Origin: Alphaproteobacteria bacterium
Lineage (GTDB): Bacteria > Pseudomonadota > Alphaproteobacteria > Rhodobacterales > Rhodobacteraceae
Direction of reading: 5' to 3'
DNA length: 64,000 nt
Assembly: GCA_030427145.1 (NCBI GenBank)
Contig: JAUHWT010000022.1
Location: 17,805 to 81,804 of the forward strand
Position 1 is the first letter of the stretch. Every line of letters begins with the position of its first letter. A model generated the notes under the pieces. It was given only the letters and a program-made list of their open reading frames with translations, made no database searches and was not told the DNA's origin. The translations under genes were made by a program, and so were the position numbers. This document shows, in pieces, positions 46,254-57,193 of this stretch.

Positions 46254-46835
46254 TCACACGAGTGCAAGACCGCTCCAGATGGCTGCGGCTGTCAACAGGT
46301 ATCCCGCAATCACCAAAAAGCCGTCACGGCTCATCAGAGCGAGGCCAAACACAAAAATTCCGAGCGCGGCCGGTAGAATTCCCGCCGGAATAAGACCAAG
46401 CACGAGCAGACTGAGGGCCAATATGACCACACAAACAAATATGGGAATGCGCGCCGTCTGAGACCCGGCAAGGAAGGCCAGTCTCTCGCCGGTAATCCGG
46501 TCGATCCGCTTCGCCCAGGGGTCCGCCATGTCGAGGCCGGAATCCAGTTTGTCTTTCGGGATGTCGCGTTCCTTCAGAAAACCCGGAAGCCAAATTCCGC
46601 CTGTCTGCAGGAACGACTGCGCAACCGCCGCAAGAATCAGCAAGGCCATGACATAGGGTGCGCCGGGGAGCCCACCGATGACCGGGACCAGAAGCAGCAG
46701 GCCAAGGAGCGTCAACAGGACACCTACCGAACGGTCCTCAAAGGCATGAACGACCTTGCCGACAGTGACCTCTCCCTGCGAAGCTTCGTCCCTGAGGTCA
46801 TCAATCACTGATTGAACAGGCTGCGCGTCCGCCAT
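46254..46835 (-). CDS. exoD: ExoD-family membrane protein
   Basis: A 193-aa inner-membrane protein with about four helices. The signature GVLLTLLGLLLLVPVIGGLPG and later QARIPIFV-like segments (ARIPIFVCVVILAL) match ExoD, first described for exopolysaccharide and alkaline-growth defects in Sinorhizobium. The mechanism is unknown. GGGAGACGGGAC precedes the ATG. Confidence 0.85.
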   Translation of the reverse strand: MADAQPVQSVIDDLRDEASQGEVTVGKVVHAFEDRSVGVLLTLLGLLLLVPVIGGLPGAPYVMALLILAAVAQSFLQTGGIWLPGFLKERDIPKDKLDSGLDMADPWAKRIDRITGERLAFLAGSQTARIPIFVCVVILALSLLVLGLIPAGILPAALGIFVFGLALMSRDGFLVIAGYLLTAAAIWSGLALV

Positions 46836-46918
46836 GTCCCGTCTCCCATTGTGAAATTTGCTGTCGGGAGGTTAACGCATGTATGTGACGTTAGGTCCGC
46901 AGTAACACGAAAACAGCG

Positions 46919-48073
46919 TTATCCCCGCTGTATCCAGCCACCACCCAGGACACGGCTTCCTTCAGATGCGTAGAATACGCAGGCCTGTCCAGGAGCGATT
47001 CCCTCCTCGGCATCCAACAGTTCGACAGTCGCGCGGCCACCTTCTTCAGGATGAATGCGAGCCGGTTTGGGCGGACGCGTGGAGCGTACCTTAACGCCGA
47101 CCTCCCAGCCGCCGTCTGGTGCTTCCTCAAACCGGTGATCTCCAAGCCAGTTCACTTCCGCGATGTTGGCCGTCCGCGAAGCAAGCGCTTCCCTCGGGCC
47201 GACGATCACCCGACGTGTGTCCGGGTCGAGCCGCACAACAAACAGAGGCTCGGCCGTCCCACCAATCCCCAAACCCCGTCTCTGACCTACGGTGTAACGG
47301 ATAACACCCTCATGGCTCCCAAGAACGTTACCTTCGAGATCAACAATGTCGCCCGGATCAGCGGCACCCGGGCGCAGCTTCTCAATCACGGCCGCATAGG
47401 ATCCGTTAGGAACGAAACAGATGTCCTGACTGTCCGGTTTGTCCGCCACCGGCAAGCCGTAGTGAGCCGCCAGTTCGCGGGTTTCGGCCTTGGATTTCAG
47501 ATGGCCGAGCGGGAAACGCAAATAGTCGAGCTGCGCCGGCGTTGTCGAAAACAGAAAATAGCTCTGGTCACGGTCCGGGTCCGCCGCCCGATGCAATTCG
47601 GCCCCGGCGGGCCCCTCGAATCGCTGAATGTAATGGCCTGTTGCCATGCAATCCGCTTCCAAATCCTTCGCGGTTTCGAGAAGATCGCGGAATTTTACGC
47701 GCTCGTTGCACCGAATACATGGCACCGGCGTAGCTCCGGCGAGGTAGGAATCAGCGAATTCATCAATGACGCTTTCGCGGAACCGGTTCTCGTAATCCAG
47801 CACGTAATGCGGGAACCCCATGGTGTCCGCCACGCGCCGCGCGTCGGCGATGTCACGACCCGCGCAGCACGCACCCTTCTTCGCAAGCGCGGCCCCATGA
47901 TCATAAAGTTGCAGAGTAATTCCAACAACATCGTAGCCTTCGTCCGCCAGTTTTGCGGCGACGACCGAACTGTCCACACCGCCTGACATGGCAACGAGAA
48001 CACGGGTATCGGCAGGGGATTTCGACAGCCCCAGACTGTTTTTTTTAGCGGTCTTCAGCATGTCGCTCATCAT
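46919..48073 (-). CDS. mnmA: tRNA 2-thiouridylase MnmA
   Basis: A 384-aa enzyme that thiolates U34 of tRNA-Lys, Glu and Gln. The P-loop MSGGVDSSV is near residue 29, the catalytic cysteine region is [13 protein letters not shown], and the second cysteine is in [10 protein letters not shown]; the RRGLGIGG segment is also conserved. Several Met codons lie at the start (1, 2, 5); the choice is not certain. It is divergent from sciP. Confidence 0.95.
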   Translation of the reverse strand: MMSDMLKTAKKNSLGLSKSPADTRVLVAMSGGVDSSVVAAKLADEGYDVVGITLQLYDHGAALAKKGACCAGRDIADARRVADTMGFPHYVLDYENRFRESVIDEFADSYLAGATPVPCIRCNERVKFRDLLETAKDLEADCMATGHYIQRFEGPAGAELHRAADPDRDQSYFLFSTTPAQLDYLRFPLGHLKSKAETRELAAHYGLPVADKPDSQDICFVPNGSYAAVIEKLRPGAADPGDIVDLEGNVLGSHEGVIRYTVGQRRGLGIGGTAEPLFVVRLDPDTRRVIVGPREALASRTANIAEVNWLGDHRFEEAPDGGWEVGVKVRSTRPPKPARIHPEEGGRATVELLDAEEGIAPGQACVFYASEGSRVLGGGWIQRG

Positions 48074-48198
48074 GGAACTGATCGGAAGTTGAAACGGAAT
48101 ATAGTAAAATCCTCTGCAACTTCAAGGGGTTGGTTCATCGCCGTTTAAGAACCTGAGTTTAGGCCTGTCAGCGGGTGAGTAAACTTTGGGAGTACGAT

Positions 48199-48477
48199 AT
48201 GTATATTCGTCGAGAGAAAGGGCCGGTCTATGTGGTCCTTCCGGATGGGAGTAAGCTGACGAGGTCAGACCTTCCGCCGTCGAACACAAAACGTTGGGTG
48301 GCGCGGCGCAAGGCCACGGTTGTTGCGGCCGTGGATAGCGGATTGATTGAGGCAAGTGAAGCCTGTTCCATGTATCATCTGTCCAACGAGGAACTTGACC
48401 TCTGGCGGGGGGCCGTCCAGAAACATGGTGCGGCAGCTTTAAGAGTCACGGCGCTACAAAAGTATCGACAACTTTAG
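48199..48477 (+). CDS. sciP: CtrA inhibitor SciP (DUF1153)
   Basis: A 92-aa helix-turn-helix protein. PPSNTKRWVARRKATVV, then SMYHLSNEELDLWR, and the final LQKYRQL are DUF1153/SciP hallmarks. SciP binds CtrA and promoter DNA and lowers transcription of CtrA-activated genes. ATG 48199 with GGGAGT upstream gives the family's N-terminus. An in-frame GTG at 48175 would add eight residues. It lies directly upstream of ctrA on the same strand. Confidence 0.92.
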   Translation: MYIRREKGPVYVVLPDGSKLTRSDLPPSNTKRWVARRKATVVAAVDSGLIEASEACSMYHLSNEELDLWRGAVQKHGAAALRVTALQKYRQL

Positions 48478-48480
48478 GTA

Positions 48481-48540
48481 GAGTCGTTAACGTGTAGCAA
48501 TCGTTATTCAGTCGTTAACCATTCTGTTGTTAAAGTTAAC
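48481..48540 (+). promoter_or_regulatory. ctrA upstream region with CtrA half-sites and a GANTC site
   Basis: TTAT-N7-TTAAC at 48504-48519 matches the CtrA box TTAA-N7-TTAAC at all but one base. Extra TTAA(C) half-sites are at 48487, 48530 and 48536, and TTAACCAT lies at 48515. GAGTC at 48481-48485 is a CcrM (GANTC) site, as in Caulobacter's ctrA promoter. This suggests autoregulation and a methylation-sensitive promoter. Confidence 0.6.
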
Positions 48541-48582
48541 CCAAGCTTTTAGCACAAGATTGGCAGAGACGGAGAGCTGCAC

Positions 48583-49296
48583 ATGCGTATCCTGTTGGTC
48601 GAGGACGACCCGACAACATCGAAAAGCATCGAAATGATGCTTCAAAACGCTAACCTCAATGTCTATGCGACGGATCTTGGGGAAGAGGGAATCGATCTGG
48701 CCAAGTTGTACGACTATGACCTGATCCTTCTCGACCTGAATCTGCCGGACATGAACGGACATGACGTTCTCCGGCAGCTTCGGCTGGCAAAGGTGGAAAC
48801 ACCGATCCTGATTCTGTCCGGTGCCGATGACACGGAAAACAAACTCAAGGGCTTTGGTTTCGGCGCGGACGACTACATGACCAAGCCCTTCCATCGCCAG
48901 GAACTGATCGCACGCATTCATGCCATCGTTCGCCGGTCCAAGGGCCATGCACAGTCGGTTATCACGACCGGCAAGTTCACGGTCAATCTCGACGCAAAGA
49001 CCGTTGAGGTGGGTGACACGCCGGTGCACCTGACCGGCAAGGAATACCAGATGCTTGAGCTGCTTTCCCTGCGGAAGGGCACGACCCTTACCAAGGAAAT
49101 GTTCCTGAACCATCTGTATGGCGGCATGGATGAGCCGGAACTCAAAATCATCGACGTCTTTATCTGTAAGCTTCGCAAGAAGCTCTCGGAAGCGACAGGC
49201 GGAGAGAACTACATCGAAACCGTCTGGGGTCGCGGCTATGTGCTGCGCGATCCGGCCAGCGGTGAGGCAAAACGTAAACTGGCTGTTGGTGCCTGA
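48583..49296 (+). CDS. ctrA: Cell cycle response regulator CtrA
   Basis: A 237-aa OmpR-type regulator. The receiver has the acidic pair EDD (residues 7-9), phospho-acceptor Asp51 in [11 protein letters not shown], Thr/Ser switch region and Lys in MTKPF. The winged-helix domain (about 120-225) contains [13 protein letters not shown] and [12 protein letters not shown], identical in style to Caulobacter CtrA. In Rhodobacterales it drives motility and gene-transfer-agent release and is not essential. The C-terminal end is AVGA, not the AA degradation tag of Caulobacter. Confidence 0.97.
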   Translation: MRILLVEDDPTTSKSIEMMLQNANLNVYATDLGEEGIDLAKLYDYDLILLDLNLPDMNGHDVLRQLRLAKVETPILILSGADDTENKLKGFGFGADDYMTKPFHRQELIARIHAIVRRSKGHAQSVITTGKFTVNLDAKTVEVGDTPVHLTGKEYQMLELLSLRKGTTLTKEMFLNHLYGGMDEPELKIIDVFICKLRKKLSEATGGENYIETVWGRGYVLRDPASGEAKRKLAVGA

Positions 49297-49315
49297 CGGG
49301 CGCCACGGCGACTGA

Positions 49316-51490
<2,175 letters not shown>

Positions 51491-51521
51491 TCCCCGCTGA
51501 ATTCCGCACAAAATCCTCTCC

Positions 51522-53612
51522 ATGAGCCAGCGCCCCGAAACACTGTGGCCCCTTTTTGCCGATCTCACGGTTCTTGACGGCATTGGCCCCAAAACCGCGC
51601 AAAACCTGCTGCGAATGGACGTGGAGAAACCCGCGGACTTGGTTCTGACCCTGCCGGCATCCGGCATAGACCGAACACCAGTGACCAGCATCCGGGAAGC
51701 CGTTCTGCCGGGTGTCGTGACGGTCGAAGTCGAAATTGGCATGCATCGAAAACCGCCGGCAAAAGGTCGACCCTATTTAATTTTCGTCAGGGACGCGGCG
51801 ACGGAGTTTCAACTCGTTTTTTTCCATCCCCGCGGCGACTGGCTGGAGCGTACGTTTCCAGCGGGGCAGCGTCGCATTGTTTCCGGACGGGTTGAACTCT
51901 TCGATGGTCTCGCCCGGATGACACACCCGGACCACATCATGCGCCCCGGTGAGGCCGACGCACTGCCCCGTTTTGAACCGGTTTACCCGCTTACACAGGG
52001 CATCACTCAAAAAACCATGTCGCGGGCGGCAAGGTCGGCGCTTCAACGTGCACCCGATCTCAACGAATGGATTGAACCCTCGCTTAAGAAACAACGGGGA
52101 TGGCCTTCGTGGCAAACCGCGCTCCTCACGGCACATGCTCCCCGAAGCGACGCGGATCTTCTCCCTTCCTCGCCAGCCAGGGAACGTCTCGCGTATGACG
52201 AACTGCTCGCCCATCAGATTACCCTCGCGCTTGCCCGCAGCCGGGTACGTCAGCAAAGAGGCGTGTCGTCCGTCGGCACGGGAACGCTCCAAAAAGCCGT
52301 ACTGGCCAGCCTGCCCTACCAACCGACAGCAGCCCAGACACGTGCGGTGGCCGAGATCACTGAGGACATGGCCTCGGCCCTAAGAATGAACCGGTTGCTC
52401 CAGGGCGATGTCGGTTCGGGCAAAACGATCGTTGCTATGCTCTCGATGCTGGCTGCGGTGGAATCCGGCGGACAGGCCGCAATGATGGCACCGACCGGCA
52501 TCCTCGCACGTCAGCACCTGGATGGGCTTGCTCCACTGGCCGAAGCCGCCGGGATCCGAGTCGATCTGCTGACCGGACGGGACAAGGGAAAAATGCGGGC
52601 AGACAAACTGGCTGCCCTCGCCGATGGCACGACAGATATTATGATCGGCACCCATTCCCTGTTCCAGGCGGATGTCGAGTTCCGGGACCTTCGCCTCGCG
52701 GTCGTCGACGAACAGCACCGCTTCGGCGTGCGCCAACGGATGGATCTCAGCTCCAAGGGGCAGTCTCCGGACATTCTTGTTATGACCGCAACGCCCATTC
52801 CCCGCAGTCTTTCACTGACACAGTACGGGGATATGGACATCTCCGTTCTTGACGAGAAACCTCCCGGCCGGAAACCGGTTGAAACCGTGCTTGTTTCCTC
52901 CGGCCGCACAGGGGAGGTGATATCGCGGCTGCAGAAAGCCATCGCGGAAGGCAAACAGGCCTATTGGGTCTGCCCTCTTGTGCACGACACGGAGACATCC
53001 GAGTCGACTGCTGCCGAGGACCGCTTTCAAAGTCTTAAGGTTGCCTTTGATGAAGGTAGCGTCGGGCTTGTTCACGGTCAGCTCCCACCTGCCCAAAAAG
53101 ACGCCGTGATGGAGGATTTCGCCGCCGGCAGGATCCGTCTTCTTGTCGCAACCACAGTGATCGAGGTTGGCGTCAATGTTCCAAACGCCTCGATCATGGT
53201 CATTGAGGCCGCCCAGTCTTTCGGACTTTCCCAACTCCACCAGCTACGCGGACGGGTCGGACGTGGCGCGGAAAAATCGAGCTGCCTGCTGGTATACGAT
53301 CCGCCCCTGGGTGGAACCGCAAATGCGCGCCTCAAAATCATGCGTGAAACAGAGGACGGTTTTGCCATCGCCGAAGAAGACCTTCGTATCCGCGGCGCGG
53401 GTGATCTGCTTGGCGTTCAGCAGTCGGGGCTGCCGCGCTTTCGGATCGCCGATCTGGAACAACAGCCAGGATTGATGCGGACCGCCCAGGACGATTCGCG
53501 ATTGCTGCTTGAGTCCGACCCGGAACTCACCTCCCCACGCGGCCAAGCGGCCCGGGTTCTTCTGCACCTGATGGAACATGACAAAGCGATCCAAATGCTT
53601 TCAGCGGGTTAA
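51522..53612 (+). CDS. recG: ATP-dependent DNA helicase RecG
   Basis: A 696-aa branch-migration helicase that remodels stalled forks. The N-terminal wedge (about 60-150) is followed by RecA-like domains: Walker A LQGDVGSGKTIV, Walker B VVDEQHRFGV (DEQH box), motif III ATPIPRSL, and RGRVGRG near the C-terminus. It begins 31 bp after ligA. Its stop is 16 bp before the first LexA box of the next unit. Confidence 0.95.
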   Translation: MSQRPETLWPLFADLTVLDGIGPKTAQNLLRMDVEKPADLVLTLPASGIDRTPVTSIREAVLPGVVTVEVEIGMHRKPPAKGRPYLIFVRDAATEFQLVFFHPRGDWLERTFPAGQRRIVSGRVELFDGLARMTHPDHIMRPGEADALPRFEPVYPLTQGITQKTMSRAARSALQRAPDLNEWIEPSLKKQRGWPSWQTALLTAHAPRSDADLLPSSPARERLAYDELLAHQITLALARSRVRQQRGVSSVGTGTLQKAVLASLPYQPTAAQTRAVAEITEDMASALRMNRLLQGDVGSGKTIVAMLSMLAAVESGGQAAMMAPTGILARQHLDGLAPLAEAAGIRVDLLTGRDKGKMRADKLAALADGTTDIMIGTHSLFQADVEFRDLRLAVVDEQHRFGVRQRMDLSSKGQSPDILVMTATPIPRSLSLTQYGDMDISVLDEKPPGRKPVETVLVSSGRTGEVISRLQKAIAEGKQAYWVCPLVHDTETSESTAAEDRFQSLKVAFDEGSVGLVHGQLPPAQKDAVMEDFAAGRIRLLVATTVIEVGVNVPNASIMVIEAAQSFGLSQLHQLRGRVGRGAEKSSCLLVYDPPLGGTANARLKIMRETEDGFAIAEEDLRIRGAGDLLGVQQSGLPRFRIADLEQQPGLMRTAQDDSRLLLESDPELTSPRGQAARVLLHLMEHDKAIQMLSAG

Positions 53613-53627
53613 CCCTCCATTCTTCAT

Positions 53628-53642
53628 GTTCTATTTTTGTTC
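53628..53642 (+). promoter_or_regulatory. LexA (SOS) box 1, GTTC-N7-GTTC
   Basis: GTTC-TATTTTT-GTTC is a perfect match to the alphaproteobacterial LexA direct-repeat site. It lies 75 bp before the 40-aa gene's start codon and 16 bp after the recG stop. Confidence 0.8.
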
Positions 53643-53675
53643 CCAAAATTTCTTGACCGACCGTTAATTCGATGC

Positions 53676-53690
53676 GAACATTAGGAGAAC
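53676..53690 (-). promoter_or_regulatory. LexA (SOS) box 2, GAAC-N7-GAAC
   Basis: GAAC-ATTAGGA-GAAC is the same perfect site read on the other strand, 34 bp beyond box 1. It overlaps the presumed -10 region of a promoter whose -35 is TTGACC at 53653-53658, so LexA bound here would block RNA polymerase. Confidence 0.8.
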
Positions 53691-53716
53691 AAACTGGTTC
53701 TTCTGGGGATAAGTCG

Positions 53717-53839
53717 ATGAAACACACAGCAATTCGCATTTTTTCCACAGACCGCGAGGCTTTCGTGAAGGAAGCTGTTGGCCTTGCGTTCCTCTGCTCC
53801 GTGATCGTTGCGGGCTTTTCCCTGCCGCTGGCCGGCTAG
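53717..53839 (+). CDS. SOS-controlled 40-aa single-span membrane protein (candidate division inhibitor)
   Basis: A 40-residue open frame with a strong ribosome site (GGGGATAAG, eight bases before ATG). The N-terminal half is basic/polar (MKHTAIRIFSTDREAFVKEA) and the second half is one hydrophobic helix (about residues 21-39, ending SLPLAG). Two LexA boxes sit in its promoter and an intrinsic terminator closes the unit, so it is monocistronic. The layout recalls SidA of Caulobacter, a 29-aa SOS-induced division inhibitor in the inner membrane, but the sequences are not alike to my eye. Function is inferred from control and topology only. Confidence 0.7.
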   Translation: MKHTAIRIFSTDREAFVKEAVGLAFLCSVIVAGFSLPLAG

Positions 53840-53926
53840 TTTTTCGGGTTTTCTGCTCGCGGTGTTCCTTCGTTCCTCGGATCTGCCTTCCGCTGGACCT
53901 GCCTCATTTCTGAACACCGCCACTAT

Positions 53927-53964
53927 ATCGCCGCTCTCCCATCCGGAGACGCGGCGATTTTTTT
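53927..53964 (+). terminator. Strong intrinsic terminator of the SOS small-protein unit
   Basis: ATCGCCGC pairs with GCGGCGAT, with an inner TCTCC/GGAGA stem around CATCC, followed by seven T. It lies 88 bp after the small gene's stop and also shields the convergent scaffold gene. Confidence 0.9.
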
Positions 53965-53996
53965 GGCAAGTGTTTGAAACAGCAAAATACCGCACG

Positions 53997-54443
53997 TCAG
54001 GCGGCCTGGGCGGCCTCGTCAAACGCGGCGAGCGTAGCCTCAAAGGCAAGCATTATGGACGCGTGCCGGTTCTTGTAGTCTTTGGCAGGCAGCAACACCT
54101 CCAGCCCGTCAAACGGCCTGTCCGGCACCGGGCCGTTCTCCTTTAGCATGGCCCGCAACTGATTGCGTCCACGCTCGATTTCATCCCGGCTCAGGCCGAT
54201 CACGTTCGCGCCAAGAACAGACGCCGAAGCCTGCCCCAATGCACAGGCCTTCACATCCTGACCGAAGTCAGAGATTCGCCCATCGGAAACTCGCAGATCC
54301 ACAGTAACGGTGGACCCGCAAAGCGGAGACCGCTTTTTTGCGGTCACCTGAGGCGAGGACAGCCGCTTTGCGTGGGGAATTTCTGCCGCAAGCGACAAAA
54401 TTCGCTGCGAATAGAGTTTGATCAGTTCCTCATCGGCGCTCAT
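53997..54443 (-). CDS. Iron-sulfur cluster assembly scaffold-like protein (IscU/NifU-N type)
   Basis: A 148-aa soluble protein related to NifU N-terminal/IscU scaffolds: Cys in [12 protein letters not shown] and in [14 protein letters not shown] are the first two conserved cysteines, and an SRDEIE helix follows. The third cluster cysteine of IscU is not evident near the C-terminus ([14 protein letters not shown] has His/Arg instead), so this may be a variant that does not hold a cluster by itself. Divergent from hisI. Confidence 0.8.
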   Translation of the reverse strand: MSADEELIKLYSQRILSLAAEIPHAKRLSSPQVTAKKRSPLCGSTVTVDLRVSDGRISDFGQDVKACALGQASASVLGANVIGLSRDEIERGRNQLRAMLKENGPVPDRPFDGLEVLLPAKDYKNRHASIMLAFEATLAAFDEAAQAA

Positions 54444-54519
54444 TGCGACCAGCCCTTTGCAATTCCCCAAGCCCGCAATAGATAGGGCAAAACAACATGC
54501 AAAAAAAGGGGATCATGTT

Positions 54520-54879
54520 TTGACCCGGTTCGATGTCACTTCACTGAAATACGATGACAGGGGTCTGATCCCGGCAATTGCACAGGATGAGAGCGGCGAC
54601 ATTCTCATGATGGCCTGGATGAACGCCGAAAGCCTCCAGGAAACGCTGGAGACCGGCCAGGTCACCTACTGGTCCCGTTCGCGCAGCGAACTTTGGAGAA
54701 AAGGCGCGACATCCGGGCATGTACAAAGGCTGATAGACATCCGCGTTGACTGCGACCGTGACTGTCTCCTGATGATCGTCGACCAAACCGGGCCGGCATG
54801 CCATACGAACCGGCGGAGCTGCTTCTACACCGCGATACGGGACGGCGAAGAGGTCGAACTGTCAAAACCAATGGTCTAG
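54520..54879 (+). CDS. hisI: Phosphoribosyl-AMP cyclohydrolase
   Basis: A 119-aa enzyme that opens the adenine ring of PR-AMP in histidine synthesis. [30 protein letters not shown], the Zn/Mg-site VDCDRDCLL and [10 protein letters not shown] are diagnostic. The start is TTG with AGGGGATCATG upstream; an in-phase ATG near it belongs to a different frame. It is the HisI domain alone, not fused to HisE, and overlaps gluQ by 18 bp in convergent orientation. Confidence 0.93.
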   Translation: MTRFDVTSLKYDDRGLIPAIAQDESGDILMMAWMNAESLQETLETGQVTYWSRSRSELWRKGATSGHVQRLIDIRVDCDRDCLLMIVDQTGPACHTNRRSCFYTAIRDGEEVELSKPMV

Positions 54880-55719
54880 GGACAGCATCCGCGCGACGTC
54901 CGCGGGTGTTTTGCCCGCCTCGCGAAAGGACGCAAGGGATCTCGCATCGTCGCGTTTGGCCAGCCGTTTGCCATTCTCATCCCGGATCAGCCTGTGATGA
55001 TGCCAGTCGGGAACCGGCAAATTCAGCAACGCCTGCAACAGTCGGTGGACGGGAGTTTCCTCGAATAAGTCGAGGCCGCGCACAACTTCGGTAATGACCT
55101 GCTCCGCATCGTCCACAACCACGGCGACATTGTAGGACGTGCCAATATCACGACGGGCCAGCACGATGTCGCCATGCTCCTTCAGGAGTTTTTCCGCGTC
55201 CAGATGATGGCACCCCGAATGATCGGGGCCGGTTTCAGTCCAGGCAAGTTCCGCAACCGCGGCAGCACCTCCAAGATGCTCGATAGCCGCGGCCATGTCC
55301 AATCGCCAGGCGGCATCAACGGGAGCATCCGTGCGGCCTCTACAGGTCCCGGGATAAACAGGTGGCCGGTCAACGCCTTCCTGGCGGGCTGCGACGGCGG
55401 CGGCGATATCGCGACGCGTACAGGTGCATGGGTAAACAAGTCCGAGATCACGTAGTTTCCGAACCGCGTCGGCGTAGACGTCAAACCGCTCCGACTGCCT
55501 CGTGACAGGGTGTTCCCAGTCCAGCCCGAGCCATTTCAGGTCAGAGAGGATCGCGTCTTCGAATTCCGGCCGGGACCGGGTTGTGTCTATGTTCTCAATA
55601 CGCAGCAGAAATTGTCCTTCTGCCTCACGGGCGCGCTCATATGCGGTGATCGCTGAAAATGCATGGCCCAGATGCAAAAGCCCTGTCGGCGACGGTGCAA
55701 AACGCGTTCGGTAGGCCAC
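54862..55719 (-). CDS. gluQ: Glutamyl-Q tRNA(Asp) synthetase
   Basis: A 285-aa truncated glutamyl-tRNA synthetase (catalytic domain only) that charges queuosine-34 of tRNA-Asp with glutamate. HIGH region [17 protein letters not shown], zinc ligands in YPCTCTRRD with a later GTCRGR, and a KMSKS-like [10 protein letters not shown]. The start is GTG, directly after the trmFO stop (TGAGTG), indicating coupling. Confidence 0.95.
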   Translation of the reverse strand: MAYRTRFAPSPTGLLHLGHAFSAITAYERAREAEGQFLLRIENIDTTRSRPEFEDAILSDLKWLGLDWEHPVTRQSERFDVYADAVRKLRDLGLVYPCTCTRRDIAAAVAARQEGVDRPPVYPGTCRGRTDAPVDAAWRLDMAAAIEHLGGAAAVAELAWTETGPDHSGCHHLDAEKLLKEHGDIVLARRDIGTSYNVAVVVDDAEQVITEVVRGLDLFEETPVHRLLQALLNLPVPDWHHHRLIRDENGKRLAKRDDARSLASFREAGKTPADVARMLSLDHWF

Positions 55720-57102
55720 TCACATTCCACTGGCCGCCAGTTCAGGCGACTGTCCCAGCCAGTCCTCATGCCAGGCCGCGATGTCCGCCTTGGCCCGTTT
55801 GGTATACCCGGCATAGCGCTCCTTGCGGCCCCGGCGCCCGCCGCGCACATCATCCAGCGGCGGGAACAGACCAAAATTAACATTCATTGGCTGGAACGTT
55901 TTGGCCTCGGCACCACCGGTAATGTGGGTAACGAGCGCGCCCATTGCGGTCGTGTTGGGCGGGGGGGCCAGGGGTTTCCCCAGCTTTTCAGACGCAGCCA
56001 TGCGGCCTGCGACCAGCCCCATTGCCGTGCTTTCGACATAGCCTTCAACGCCGGTGATCTGTCCGGCGAATCTCAGGCGCGGTATGGACCGTAGACGCAT
56101 CTGCGCATCGAGGAGCGTTGGCGAGTTGATGAAAGTGTTACGGTGTATGCCGCCAAGTCGCGCAAATCCCGCCTCCTCAAGGCCCGGGATCATCCGGAAA
56201 ACCTCCATCTGGGCGCCATATTTCATCTTGGTCTGAAAGCCGACCATGTTGAAAAGCGTCCCAAGGGAATTATCCCGGCGCAGTTGCACCACCGCGTATG
56301 GCTTGTTTTCAGGATCGTTGGCGTTCGTAAGCCCTACCGGCTTCATCGGCCCGAAACGCAGTGTTTCACGACCGCGCTCCGCCATAACCTCAATCGGAAG
56401 ACATCCCTCGAAATAAGGCGTGTCTTTCTCCCAATCCTTGAATTCAGTTTTTTCAGCAGCCAACAGCGCATCGATAAACGCCTCGTACTGCTCCCGGTTC
56501 ATGGGGCAGTTCAGATACGCCTCACGCTCCTCCTTCGTATCGCCCTTGTCATAGCGCGACTGAAACCAGGCTTTGGAGAGATCGACGGTGTCGAAATGGA
56601 CGATGGGCGCAATCGCATCAAAAAATGCCAGAGCGTTCTCGCCCGTTTGGGCACGCACCGCCTCCGCCAGCGCCGGACTGGTCAATGGGCCGGTCGCGAT
56701 GATCACGCTGTCCCATTCATCCGGCGGTATACCGGCCACCTCACCACGTTCGACCGTCACCAGGGGATGCGCCTGGAGTTTCTCAGTCACTTCCCGGCTG
56801 AACGGTTCGCGGTCAACCGCAAGTGCCCCTCCGGCCGGGACCGAATGTTTATCTGCCGTCCCCATGATCAGACCGTTCAGATAGCGCATCTCCCAATGCA
56901 GCAGGCCAACGGCGTTGCTCTCGTCGTCGTCGGAGCGAAACGAGTTGGAACAGACCAGTTCCGCCAGACCCTCGGTCTGATGCGCAAAGGTTTCAACCTG
57001 CGGGCGCATTTCATGAAGGACGACGGGGACGCCGAGCGAAGCCGCCTGCCATGCGGCCTCTGAGCCGGCCATTCCGCCGCCGATAATATGAATGGGTGAC
57101 AT
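55720..57102 (-). CDS. trmFO: Methylene-THF--tRNA(U54) methyltransferase TrmFO
   Basis: A 460-aa FAD-dependent enzyme that makes m5U54 in tRNA with folate instead of [19 protein letters not shown] is the FAD motif and [24 protein letters not shown] is the family signature with its catalytic Cys. In-frame ATGs lie at 57120, 57111 and 57102; the last fits homologue N-termini and has GGATGGAAAAG upstream. Its stop touches the gluQ start, so the pair forms a tRNA-modification operon. Confidence 0.93.
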   Translation of the reverse strand: MSPIHIIGGGMAGSEAAWQAASLGVPVVLHEMRPQVETFAHQTEGLAELVCSNSFRSDDDESNAVGLLHWEMRYLNGLIMGTADKHSVPAGGALAVDREPFSREVTEKLQAHPLVTVERGEVAGIPPDEWDSVIIATGPLTSPALAEAVRAQTGENALAFFDAIAPIVHFDTVDLSKAWFQSRYDKGDTKEEREAYLNCPMNREQYEAFIDALLAAEKTEFKDWEKDTPYFEGCLPIEVMAERGRETLRFGPMKPVGLTNANDPENKPYAVVQLRRDNSLGTLFNMVGFQTKMKYGAQMEVFRMIPGLEEAGFARLGGIHRNTFINSPTLLDAQMRLRSIPRLRFAGQITGVEGYVESTAMGLVAGRMAASEKLGKPLAPPPNTTAMGALVTHITGGAEAKTFQPMNVNFGLFPPLDDVRGGRRGRKERYAGYTKRAKADIAAWHEDWLGQSPELAASGM

Positions 57103-57193
57103 CTTTTCCATCCGTGGCATCTAGGTCAGCGCAACAAAAATTGGAAGGGCGGAAACCACCCTCCCATCCGATCACATGCCGGTAGCGAAGCGT

